Source: Saccharothrix sp. S26 (GTDB taxonomy: Bacteria; Actinomycetota; Actinomycetes; Mycobacteriales; Pseudonocardiaceae). From it: a stretch of DNA of 64,000 nt. Each line of letters opens with the position of its first letter. Position 1 is the stretch's first letter. Below, in pieces: positions 16,355 through 31,348 of the stretch. The position numbers and the translations under genes are program-made. Below the pieces are notes generated by a model. The model saw only the letters and a program-made list of their open reading frames with translations. It was not told the DNA's origin and did not search any database. The stretch is from the NCBI RefSeq assembly GCF_021390395.1, contig NZ_JAJUWT010000020.1, positions 124,001 through 188,000 on the forward strand. The letters run 5' to 3'.

Positions 16355-16620
16355 TCCGGCCGGTCGCAGGCGGTGCGGCCGGAACGGTCGTAGCGCACCC
16401 ACGCCAGCGCGTTCTCCGCTTCACGGTCACCGGCCGCGGCCTGCGCCGACAGCGACGCGTGCACCTGGTAGCGCAGCTCGGCGGGCACGGCCGGGTTGGC
16501 GAGCAGGTTCGCGCGGACCACCGGGCTCGGGTCGTCGGCCAGCGCCGCCAACGCCTCGGCGGGCGCGGACGGGTCGGTCGACAGCGCCTCGCGCACGGCC
16601 GCGGTCATCGGTTCGGTCAC
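16351..16620 (-). CDS. Small HEAT/variant-Leu-rich-repeat-like protein
   Basis: Protein of 89 residues, translationally coupled to the YchJ-family gene. Residues about 15-55 (SAPAEALAALADDPSPVVRANLLANPAVPAELR) repeat the pattern P-x-x-x-L-x-x-L-A-x-D-P-x-x-x-V-R, as in HEAT or variant leucine-rich repeats, here only one to two units. Start taken as GTG at 16620; an ATG four codons later is an alternative. Probably a small protein-binding adaptor, but nothing in the sequence names a partner. Confidence 0.65.
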   Translation of the reverse strand: MTEPMTAAVREALSTDPSAPAEALAALADDPSPVVRANLLANPAVPAELRYQVHASLSAQAAAGDREAENALAWVRYDRSGRTACDRPE

Positions 16621-16638
16621 GGAACCAGGATATAAGGG

Positions 16639-16685
16639 AAGCGGCCCCCCTCCCGTTGACTGCCAGTCGGGGAGGGGGGCCGCTT
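16639..16685. terminator. Long-stem bidirectional terminator
   Basis: A 16-bp perfect stem, AAGCGGCCCCCCTCCC (16639-16654) with its complement at 16670-16685, and a 15-nt loop that itself can pair GACT with AGTC. It follows the GH6 gene end (16705, minus strand) and precedes the small-protein gene, so it mainly ends the GH6 transcript. Confidence 0.8.
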
Positions 16686-16704
16686 CGGGGCCGGAACTAC
16701 GGCG

Positions 16705-18429
<1,725 letters not shown>

Positions 18430-18502
18430 TTACGCCGTGCGGCGGTGCGGGCAGTGGTCCGAAAAGCTCAAGTCTGGTGCTTTAAACCGGACATTCCTAG
18501 TC

Positions 18503-18516
18503 TGGGAACGCTCCCA
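18503..18516 (+). promoter_or_regulatory. CebR-type operator upstream of secreted GH3
   Basis: TGGGAACGCTCCCA, one base from the consensus (A for G at position 6), 43 bp upstream of the ATG at 18559. It probably places the GH3 gene under the same cellobiose-responsive repression as the cellulases. Confidence 0.8.
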
Positions 18517-18558
18517 GCCGTGACTTCACCCCCTGCTCCCGTCCCCGGAGGCAACGCA

Positions 18559-23966
<5,408 letters not shown>

Positions 23967-23977
23967 GCGACCCAGAC

Positions 23978-24018
23978 TCGGCACGGGGCGTTCTGCGCGC
24001 CCAGGCGCCCCGTGCCGA
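23978..24018 (+). terminator. Terminator between GH9 and GH48
   Basis: 13-bp perfect stem (TCGGCACGGGGCG, 23978-23990, and complement at 24006-24018) with a 15-nt loop, starting 11 bp after the GH9 stop. Only 67 bp remain before GH48, and no CebR box lies in them, so read-through may matter for GH48 expression. Confidence 0.75.
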
Positions 24019-24085
24019 CTCCACTCTCCGCCACGCCGCTTCGAAGCTCGCGGGTCAATGGCTGATCCGTGCAGGAGGAGGACGC

Positions 24086-27022
24086 ATGAGGTACCGCACC
24101 AGAGCGGGACGGTTGCGCACCGGACCGCTCGCGCTGATAGCCGCGGCGGCGACCGCCGCGGGTGTTATGCCGTTCGTCGCGCCGGTGGCGAACGCGGCCG
24201 TCGCGTGTACGGTCAACTACCAGGTCACCAACCAGTGGCAGGGTGGCTTCGGCGCCAACGTGTCCATTCGCAACGAGGGCGACCCGGTCAACAACTGGCG
24301 CCTCACGTGGACCTTCCCGGACGGCCAGCGCGTGCAGCAGGGCTGGAACGGCACGTTCACGCAGAGCGGCTCCGCGGTGACCGTCGCCGCGCCGAGCTGG
24401 TCGCCCAACCTCGGCACCGGGGCCACCGTGACGCCGGGCTTCAACGGCTCGTGGACCGGCCAGAACCGGCCGCCGACGGACTTCGCCCTCAACGGCACCC
24501 GCTGCACCGGCCCGAACGTCAACGTCGACCCGACGGTGACGCTGACGTCGCCGACGACCGCGCAGACGTTCCAGTCCGGCCAGGCGATCCCGCTGGCGGC
24601 CACCGCGGCCGACAGCGACGGCACCGTGTCCAAGGTCGAGTTCCTGGCCGACGGCGTCGTCGTCGCGACCGACACCTCGTCCCCGTACACGGGTTCGTGG
24701 ACCGGCGCGGCCGTGGGCGAGCACGCGATCGTGGCCCGTGCCACCGATGACAAGGGCGGCATCGGCAACTCCAGCATCGCCAGCATCCGCGTCATCGCGG
24801 GCCAGGCGGTCCAGGCCAGCCCGGCGTCGCTGACCGTGCGGCAGGGCGCCACCGGCACCTTCGGCGTCTCGCTGGCCACCGCGCCGACCTCGAACGTCAC
24901 GGTCACCGTGGCCCGGTCGGCCGGCAGCACCGACCTCACCGCCGCCCCGACGACGCTGACGTTCACGCCGACCAACTGGTCGACCAAGCAGAACGTCACG
25001 GTCACCTCGGCGGCCAACGGCGGCACGCTCGCCACGGCCACGTTCACCGCGAGCGCCACCGGCGCGAGCGCGGCGACGGTCGAGGTCCGCGAGACCAGCG
25101 CCGACACCTCGCCGTTCGAGCAGGCGTTCCTCGACCAGTACGCCAAGATCAACGACCCGGCGAGCGGCTACTTCCGCACCTTCTCCGACGGGCTGAAGGT
25201 GCCGTACCACTCGATCGAGACGCTGATGGTCGAGGCGCCGGACCACGGTCACCAGACCACGTCCGAGGCGTTCAGCTACTACCTGTGGCTCGAGGCCAGC
25301 TACGGCAAGATCGTGGGCGACTGGGCGCCGTTCAAGAAGGCCTGGGCGTCGATGGAGAAGTACATCATCCCGGCCAAGGCGGACCAGCCGACCAACGACA
25401 AGTACGACGCGTCCAAGCCCGCGACGTACGCGCCCGAGCACCCGCGGATGGACCAGTACCCGTCCGTGCTGGACTCCGGCGTGCCGGTGGGTCGCGACCC
25501 GATCGCGGCCGAGCTGAAGTCGGCGTACGGCACCAGCGACATCTACGGCATGCACTGGCTGCTCGACGTCGACAACACCTACGGCTTCGGCCGGTGCGGT
25601 GACGGCTCCAGCGCGGCGCCCGCGTACATCAACACCTACCAGCGCGGCTCGTCGGAGTCGGTGTGGGAGACCATCCCGCAGCCGTCCTGCGACACGTTCA
25701 AGCACGGTGGCCCCAACGGCTTCCTCGACCTGTTCACCAAGGACGCCAGCTACGCCAAGCAGTGGAAGTACACCAACGCCCCGGACGCCGACGCGCGTGC
25801 GGTGCAGGTGGCCATGCTGGCCAACGAGTGGGCGACCGAGCAGGGCAAGGCGAGCGAGATCGCGTCCGAGCTGGAGAAGGCCGCCAAGATGGGCGACTAC
25901 CTCCGCTACGCCATGTTCGACAAGTACTTCAAGAAGATCGGCAACTGCACCAGCCCCAGCTGCGCGGCCGGCTCCGGCAAGGACAGCGCGCACTACCTGA
26001 TGTCCTGGTACTACGCGTGGGGTGGCGCGACGGACACGTCGGCCGGTTGGGCGTGGCGCATCGGTGACGGCGCGTCGCACCAGGGTTACCAGAACCCGCT
26101 CGCGGCCTACGCGCTGGCGAACGTGCCGGCCCTGAAGCCGAAGTCGGCGACCGGCCAGCAGGACTGGGCCACGTCGATGACCCGCCAGCTGGAGCTGCTC
26201 CAGTGGCTCCAGTCGGCCGACGGCGCCATCGCCGGTGGTGTCACGAACAGCTGGGAGGGTTCCTACAGCGCGCCGCCCGCCGGCACGCCGACCTTCTACG
26301 GCATGTTCTACGACGCCCACCCGGTGTGGCGCGACCCGCCGTCGAACCGCTGGTTCGGCTTCCAGGCGTGGCAGATGGAGCGCACCGCCGCCCTGTACGA
26401 GAAGACGGGCAACGCGGCGGCCAAGAAGATCCTCGACAAGTGGGTCCCCTGGGCCATCGCGAACACCACCGTCGGCACCGGCGGCCAGTTCCAGATCCCG
26501 AACGACCTCGAGTGGACGGGCGCTCCGGACAACTGGAACGCCACCAACCCGGGCTCGAACGCGAACCTGCGGGTCAAGGTGCTCAACCACAGCCAGGACG
26601 TCGGCATCGCCGCGTCCTACGCCAAGACGCTGCTCAACTACGCGGCCGAGTCGGGCAACGCCCAGGCGAAGACCGTCGGTGAGGGCCTCTTGACGGCGCT
26701 GCTGGCGCACAAGGACGACAAGGGCATCTCGGTGCCGGAGGAGCGCAAGGACTACAACCGCTTCGACGACGTCTACAACTCGACGACGCGTGAGGGTCCG
26801 TACGTTCCGTCGGGCTGGTCGGGCACCATGCCCAACGGCGACCAGATCAAGCCGGGCGTGTCCTTCGTGGACATCCGCTCGATGTTCAAGCAGGACAAGG
26901 ACTGGCCGAAGGTCCAGGCGTACCTGGACGGCGGCCCCGCGCCGACCTTCACCTACCACCGGTTCTGGGCGCAAGCTGAGATCGCCACGGCGTTCCAGCT
27001 GCACGTGGAGCTGTTCGGGTAG
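24086..27022 (+). CDS. Secreted GH48 exocellulase with N-terminal CBM2 and two Ig-like modules
   Basis: Protein of 978 residues: signal peptide (about 1-38), CBM2 (39-145; NQWQGGFGANVSI, QQGWNGTF), an Ig-like module (about 147-238; SPTTAQTFQSGQAIPLAATA, VEFLADGVVVATD), a second beta-rich module (about 240-345; ASPASLTVRQGATGTFGVSL) and the GH48 domain (about 347-978). Glu 383 in LMVEAPDHGHQTTSEA and Glu 394 in the same segment correspond by spacing to the conserved GH48 glutamates, the second being the proton donor. GH48 enzymes release cellobiose from chain ends and act with GH9 and GH6. GGAGGAGGAC precedes the ATG. Unlike its neighbours it has no own CebR-type box. Confidence 0.94.
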   Translation: MRYRTRAGRLRTGPLALIAAAATAAGVMPFVAPVANAAVACTVNYQVTNQWQGGFGANVSIRNEGDPVNNWRLTWTFPDGQRVQQGWNGTFTQSGSAVTVAAPSWSPNLGTGATVTPGFNGSWTGQNRPPTDFALNGTRCTGPNVNVDPTVTLTSPTTAQTFQSGQAIPLAATAADSDGTVSKVEFLADGVVVATDTSSPYTGSWTGAAVGEHAIVARATDDKGGIGNSSIASIRVIAGQAVQASPASLTVRQGATGTFGVSLATAPTSNVTVTVARSAGSTDLTAAPTTLTFTPTNWSTKQNVTVTSAANGGTLATATFTASATGASAATVEVRETSADTSPFEQAFLDQYAKINDPASGYFRTFSDGLKVPYHSIETLMVEAPDHGHQTTSEAFSYYLWLEASYGKIVGDWAPFKKAWASMEKYIIPAKADQPTNDKYDASKPATYAPEHPRMDQYPSVLDSGVPVGRDPIAAELKSAYGTSDIYGMHWLLDVDNTYGFGRCGDGSSAAPAYINTYQRGSSESVWETIPQPSCDTFKHGGPNGFLDLFTKDASYAKQWKYTNAPDADARAVQVAMLANEWATEQGKASEIASELEKAAKMGDYLRYAMFDKYFKKIGNCTSPSCAAGSGKDSAHYLMSWYYAWGGATDTSAGWAWRIGDGASHQGYQNPLAAYALANVPALKPKSATGQQDWATSMTRQLELLQWLQSADGAIAGGVTNSWEGSYSAPPAGTPTFYGMFYDAHPVWRDPPSNRWFGFQAWQMERTAALYEKTGNAAAKKILDKWVPWAIANTTVGTGGQFQIPNDLEWTGAPDNWNATNPGSNANLRVKVLNHSQDVGIAASYAKTLLNYAAESGNAQAKTVGEGLLTALLAHKDDKGISVPEERKDYNRFDDVYNSTTREGPYVPSGWSGTMPNGDQIKPGVSFVDIRSMFKQDKDWPKVQAYLDGGPAPTFTYHRFWAQAEIATAFQLHVELFG

Positions 27023-27040
27023 ACCTGAGAAGGTCGCCGG

Positions 27041-27070
27041 CACCCCCCTCACGACGTGGTGAGGGGGGTG
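27041..27070 (+). terminator. Terminator after GH48
   Basis: Perfect 12-bp stem CACCCCCCTCAC (27041-27052) and complement (27059-27070) with a 6-nt loop, 18 bp after the GH48 stop. Confidence 0.8.
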
Positions 27071-27098
27071 TTCGGCGTGTCCCGCACCGTCTCAAATG

Positions 27099-27112
27099 TC
27101 GAATGCGTTCGA
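27099..27112 (+). promoter_or_regulatory. LacI-type operator, upstream copy
   Basis: TCGAATGCGTTCGA, a 14-bp palindrome with two central mismatches, 118 bp left of a related site at 27230 in front of the cytoplasmic GH3 gene. Two spaced sites could support looping by a LacI-type tetramer or simply two dimers. Confidence 0.5.
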
Positions 27113-27229
27113 CGCGAACATCGCGGATGAAACAACCTTGAAACTTCGGTGTTGACTCCGGTGAGAGAGCTGTGCCACATTTCTGGCACCCCGCCCCGCT
27201 GACTCCGGTCGGCGACGTTGTCGCAGCGA

Positions 27230-27243
27230 TCGAAACGATTCGA
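27230..27243 (+). promoter_or_regulatory. LacI-type operator upstream of cytoplasmic GH3
   Basis: TCGAAACGATTCGA, palindromic except for one symmetric base pair, with the central CG typical of LacI-family sites, 49 bp before the GTG at 27293. It matches the perfect site TCGAAGCGCTTCGA at 30865. The LacI gene at 29826 is the obvious candidate binder. Confidence 0.65.
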
Positions 27244-27292
27244 TTCAGTGAGCTGCACTTTCGAACAATTCGACGAGCGCGAGAGGTGTGCC

Positions 27293-29824
27293 GTGGACCC
27301 GCTGCCGTTCCGCGATCCGGGTCTGCCGGTCGAGGACAGGGTGACCGACCTGCTCGGCCGGCTGACCGACGAGGAGAAGGTGGCGCTGCTGCACCAGCAC
27401 CAGCCCGCCGTGCCGCGCCTGGGCCTGGCCGGGTTCCACACCGGCATGGAGGTCCTGCACGGGGTCGCGTGGCTGGGCCCGGCCACCGTGTTCCCGCAAG
27501 CCGTGGGGCTGGCGTCCTCGTGGGACCTCGACCTCGTGCGGCGGGTCGGAGAGGCCGTCGGCGTGGAGGCGCGGGGATTCCACCACCGCGACCCGGTCGC
27601 GCACGGGCTGAACGTGTGGGCCCCGGTGGTCAACCCGTTGCGCGACCCGAGGTGGGGCCGCAACGAGGAGGGCTATTCCGAGGACCCGACGCTCACCGCG
27701 GCGATGGGCACGGCGTACGCGACGGGGTTGCGCGGCGACCACCCGCGTTACCTGCGGACCGCGCCGACGTTGAAGCACTTCCTGGGCTACAACAACGAGG
27801 ACGACCGCTGCGTCACGTCGTCCGACCTGCGGCCGCGGGTGTTGCACGAGTACGAGCTGCCGTGCTTCCGCGGTCCGGTCGAGGCGGGCGCGGCGGTGGC
27901 CGTGATGCCGTCGTACAACCTGGTCAACGGCCGGCCCGCGCACCTGAGCCCGTTGATCGAACAGGAGCTGCGGACGTGGGCGCCGGACGGGCTCGCGATC
28001 GTCAGCGACGCCTACGCGCCGTCGAACGTGGCCGGGCTCCAGGCCTACCTGCCGACGCAGGCCGAGGGGCACGCGGCGCTGCTCAACGCGGGCCTGGACA
28101 GCTTCACCGACCAGGACGCCGACCCGACGCTGATGATCGAGAGCGTCACCACCGCGATCAAGGACGGCCTGCTGGACTGGTCGGTGGTGGACCGCGCGGT
28201 CGGCAACGTGCTGGCGCTGCGGATCCGGCTCGGCGAGTTCGACCCCGCCGACGACAACCCGTACGCCTCGATCACGTCCGACGTGATCGGCACGCACGGC
28301 GAGCTGGCGCTGGAGGCGGCGCGGCAGGCGGTCGTGGTGCTGCGCAACGACTCCGTGCTGCCGTTGCGGCGCGGCGCGAAGCTCGCCGTGATCGGCACGC
28401 ACGCCGACGCGCTGTTCGAGGACTGGTACAGCGGCACCCTGCCCTACCAGGTGACCGTCCGGAGGGGACTGGAGGAGTTCACGTCCTCCGTGGACTGGGC
28501 CGAGGGCGCCGACCGGATCGCGCTGCGCGCGGCGGACGGCCGCTACCTCGGCGTGCGCGGCGGCGTGGTGGGACTGGGGGAGCGGGCGCTGTTCGACCGC
28601 TTCGACTGGGGCGACGGCGTGTGGACGTTGCGCGACGTGGGCTCCCGCCGCTACCTCGGCGTGGCGGAGGACGGCTCGCTGGTCGCCACCGCGGCCGCGC
28701 CCGGCGGCTGGGACGTGCGCGAGCTGTTCGAACCCCGGCTCACCGACGGCGGTGTCGTGCTGCGCAACAAGGTGCAGGGCACCGACACCGAGCCCTTCGA
28801 GATGGAACGCGTGGTGGACGGGATCGCGGCCGCCGCCGAGGTGGCGAAGCGGGCCGAGACCGTCGTGCTGGTGCTGGGCAACGACCCCCACATCAACGGC
28901 CGCGAGACCCAGGACCGCACGACGCTGCGACTGCCGTCGCTGGACCTGGTGCGGGCGGTGCGCGAGGCCAACCCGAACACGGTGCTGGTGCTGGTGAGCA
29001 GCTACCCGTACGCGTTGGACGGCGAGGAGGAGCACCTCCCGGCCGTCGTGTGGACCGCGCACGGCGGGCAGGAGCAGGGCCGGGCGGTCGCCGAGGCGTT
29101 GTTCGGCGCGTTCTGCCCGTCGGGCAAGCTCACCCAGACCTGGTACCGCTCCGACGACGACCTGCCCGACATCTTCGACTACGACATCATCCGCGCGGGC
29201 GGCACGTACCTGTACTTCACCGGCGAGCCGCTGTTCCCGTTCGGCCACGGCCTGAGCTACACCACGTTCGAGTACTCCGAGCTGACGTGGGCCGACGGCG
29301 TGGCCGAGGTGTCGGTGACCAACACCGGCGACGTGGCGGGCGCGGAGGTCGTGCAGCTGTACTCGTCGGCGCTGGACTCGCGGGTGCGCCAGCCGGTGCG
29401 CAAGCTCCAGTCGTTCCAGCGGGTGCGCCTCGCGCCGGGCGAGACGGCCGTGGCGCGGCTGCGGACCGACCAGTTGTGGCACTGGGACGTGACCACCGGT
29501 CGCCGGGTCGTGGAGGCCGGGCGCTACGAGCTGTGCGCGGGCTCGTCGTCGCGCGACATCCGGTCCCGGCTGGTGGTGGACGTGCCGGGGGAGACGATCG
29601 CGCCCCGCGTGGGCGCGCTGCCCGCGCCGGACTTCGACGACTGCGACGGCGTGCGGCTGGTGGACGACGAGGTCGTGTTCACCCGCGAGGGCGCGTGGAT
29701 CTCCTTCCACGACGTGACACCGGGGTCGTGGTCCGCGCCACCGGGCACCCGGGTCGAGGTCGACGGCACGACGCTCGTGCTGACCGCCGAGACCGCCGGC
29801 GTGCGCGTGCGGGAGGTGCGCTGA
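27293..29824 (+). CDS. Cytoplasmic GH3 glycosidase with fascin-like insertion
   Basis: Protein of 843 residues without signal peptide. GH3 N-domain (1-340) has WGRNEEGYSEDP, KHFLGYNNEDDR and nucleophile Asp 239 in VSDAYAPSNV; the C-domain contains VVVLRNDSVLPL, GNDPHINGRETQDR and FPFGHGLSYTTF, followed by an FnIII-like domain. A beta-trefoil-like insertion (about 400-505; RAADGRYLGVRGG, RRYLGVAEDGSLV) interrupts the C-domain, similar to fascin-like modules seen in some GH3 enzymes. I chose GTG 27293 (GAGAGG upstream); a longer frame would include the operator. It probably hydrolyses imported beta-gluco- or xylo-oligosaccharides. The LacI gene follows after 1 bp. Confidence 0.88.
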   Translation: MDPLPFRDPGLPVEDRVTDLLGRLTDEEKVALLHQHQPAVPRLGLAGFHTGMEVLHGVAWLGPATVFPQAVGLASSWDLDLVRRVGEAVGVEARGFHHRDPVAHGLNVWAPVVNPLRDPRWGRNEEGYSEDPTLTAAMGTAYATGLRGDHPRYLRTAPTLKHFLGYNNEDDRCVTSSDLRPRVLHEYELPCFRGPVEAGAAVAVMPSYNLVNGRPAHLSPLIEQELRTWAPDGLAIVSDAYAPSNVAGLQAYLPTQAEGHAALLNAGLDSFTDQDADPTLMIESVTTAIKDGLLDWSVVDRAVGNVLALRIRLGEFDPADDNPYASITSDVIGTHGELALEAARQAVVVLRNDSVLPLRRGAKLAVIGTHADALFEDWYSGTLPYQVTVRRGLEEFTSSVDWAEGADRIALRAADGRYLGVRGGVVGLGERALFDRFDWGDGVWTLRDVGSRRYLGVAEDGSLVATAAAPGGWDVRELFEPRLTDGGVVLRNKVQGTDTEPFEMERVVDGIAAAAEVAKRAETVVLVLGNDPHINGRETQDRTTLRLPSLDLVRAVREANPNTVLVLVSSYPYALDGEEEHLPAVVWTAHGGQEQGRAVAEALFGAFCPSGKLTQTWYRSDDDLPDIFDYDIIRAGGTYLYFTGEPLFPFGHGLSYTTFEYSELTWADGVAEVSVTNTGDVAGAEVVQLYSSALDSRVRQPVRKLQSFQRVRLAPGETAVARLRTDQLWHWDVTTGRRVVEAGRYELCAGSSSRDIRSRLVVDVPGETIAPRVGALPAPDFDDCDGVRLVDDEVVFTREGAWISFHDVTPGSWSAPPGTRVEVDGTTLVLTAETAGVRVREVR

Positions 29825-29825
29825 C

Positions 29826-30824
29826 GTGGTCACCATCGCCGACGTCGCCCGGCACGCCGGGGTCGCGCCCAGCACCGTGTCGTACGTGCTCACCGGCCGC
29901 CGCTCGATCTCCTCGGCCACCAAGGCCAGGGTCGAGGCGAGCGTGCGCGCCCTGGGCTACCACCCGCACGCGGGGGCCAGGTCGCTGGCCAGCAACCGCG
30001 CCAACGTGCTGGCGCTCGTGCTGCCGATGCGCGAGGGCATGCACATGCCGGTGCTGATGCAGTTCGTCGTCGCGGTCGCCAACGCCGCCCGCCGGCACGA
30101 CCACGACGTGCTCCTGGTGACCGCCGACCAGGGCGCGGCGGGCCTGCGCCGGGTGGCGGGCAGCGCCCAGGTCGACGGGCTGCTGGTGATGGACGTGGAG
30201 ATGCACGACGAGCGCGTGCCCGTGCTGCGCGAGCTGGACCGCCCGTCGGTGCTCATCGGGTTCCCCGCCGACGCGGCCGGCCTGACCTGCGTCGACCTCG
30301 ACTTCGCCGAGGCGGGCTCGCGGTGCGTGGACCACCTGGCCGACCTCGGGCACACCTACGTGGCGCTGGTCGGCGCGCCGCGCGCGGTCTACCAGCGCGA
30401 CACCGGTTTCGCGCACCGCACCATGGCCGGGTTCAGCGCGGCGGCGATGCGGCGCGGCGTCTCGTCGACCACCCTGCCGACCGAGCCCGACCACGAGTCG
30501 GTCCGGGTCGCGATCACCGGCCTGCTGGAACGGCACCCGGCCGTCACGGGCCTGGTGGTGCACAACGAGGCCGCGCTGCCGTCCGTGGTCGAGGTGCTGC
30601 GGTCGTTGGGCCGCAAGGTGCCCGACGACGTCGCGGTGATCGCGATCTGCCCGGACGACCAGGCCGAACGGCTGATGCCGCCGCTGACCTCGGTGGCGGT
30701 GCCGGCCGAGCAGTTGGGCCACCACGCCGTGGCGCTGCTGATGGCCAAGCTCGACCGCACCCCCACCCCTCCGCTGACGCTGTTGCCGCCCCGGCTCACC
30801 GAACGGGCCAGCACGACCCGCTGA
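29826..30824 (+). CDS. LacI-family transcriptional repressor
   Basis: Protein of 332 residues. The N-terminal HTH (VTIADVARHAGVAPSTVSYVLTGR, 1-24, with hinge about 45-60) is followed by the periplasmic-binding-protein-like ligand domain (about 62-330). GTG start one base after the GH3 stop, so it is co-transcribed with that gene. It is likely to bind the TCGAA-N4-TTCGA sites at 27099, 27230 and 30865, in front of its own operon and the ABC importer, and to be released by an imported sugar. It is less likely to be CebR, since the CebR-type boxes lie only before the secreted cellulase genes and differ in sequence. Confidence 0.9.
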   Translation: MVTIADVARHAGVAPSTVSYVLTGRRSISSATKARVEASVRALGYHPHAGARSLASNRANVLALVLPMREGMHMPVLMQFVVAVANAARRHDHDVLLVTADQGAAGLRRVAGSAQVDGLLVMDVEMHDERVPVLRELDRPSVLIGFPADAAGLTCVDLDFAEAGSRCVDHLADLGHTYVALVGAPRAVYQRDTGFAHRTMAGFSAAAMRRGVSSTTLPTEPDHESVRVAITGLLERHPAVTGLVVHNEAALPSVVEVLRSLGRKVPDDVAVIAICPDDQAERLMPPLTSVAVPAEQLGHHAVALLMAKLDRTPTPPLTLLPPRLTERASTTR

Positions 30825-30864
30825 CCACCCACCGCCCCCGTCCGGAGCGCGTTCGCGCCCGGAT

Positions 30865-30878
30865 TCGAAGCGCTTCGA
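30865..30878 (+). promoter_or_regulatory. Perfect LacI-type operator before the GH31 remnant / ABC importer operon
   Basis: TCGAAGCGCTTCGA, 14-bp perfect palindrome, 20 bp upstream of the ATG at 30898 and 41 bp after the LacI gene stop. It is the strongest copy of the site family at 27099 and 27230 and should control the importer and GH42 genes. Confidence 0.7.
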
Positions 30879-30897
30879 CATGTCAGAGAGGACACCG

Positions 30898-31323
30898 ATG
30901 GGTGCGCGTGGGTTCGCCGACGGCTTCCACTGGCGCGACGGCCACCAGGTGGCGCGCGCCGGGGCGTGGGGGCCGGACGCGAACCGGGTGCACGCGGCTC
31001 CGACCGGTGTCGGCGATGACGTGTTCGACGTGCCCGACGAGCGACCCGGCACCGGCCTGCCGGCCACGCGCCCGTCGCTCGCGGACTTCCGAGACGACCT
31101 GCTCGCCTGGCAGGTGGACGACCAGTTCCAGCTCGGCCCGGACCTCCTCGTCGCCCCGGCCCACCGGCTCGGCCGGCGATCCCGCGAGGTCCACCTGCCG
31201 ACGGTCGCGCGGTGGACCGACCGCGCGACCGGCGTGCTCCACGAGGGCGGCCCGACGCTCGTGGTCGACGCACCGCTCGACCGCATCCCCCTCTTCGTGC
31301 GCCAAGGCGCGCAACTTCCCTGA
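30898..31323 (+). pseudogene. Internally deleted GH31 (alpha-xylosidase/alpha-glucosidase type) remnant
   Basis: An open frame of 141 codons joins two ends of a GH31 enzyme. Residues 5-35 (GFADGFHWRDGHQVARAGAW GPDANRVHA) resemble the N-terminal beta domain that starts these enzymes; residues about 77-141 (DDQFQLGPDLLVAPAHRL, REVHLPTVARWTDRATG, LDRIPLFVRQGAQLP) match the GH31 segment after the barrel. The whole catalytic barrel, several hundred residues with both catalytic aspartates, is missing. The frame is kept, with GAGAGGA before the ATG, so a short protein could still be made, but it cannot be a GH31 hydrolase. It is first in the importer operon, just after the operator. Confidence 0.75.
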
Positions 31324-31348
31324 TCCGACACAAAGGGGCGTTCTTCCG

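Noticed and set aside
29826-30824. Calling the LacI gene cebR
   Set aside because: It sits with an LplABC-type importer and GH42, not cebEFG, and its neighbourhood carries a different operator (TCGAA-N4-TTCGA).
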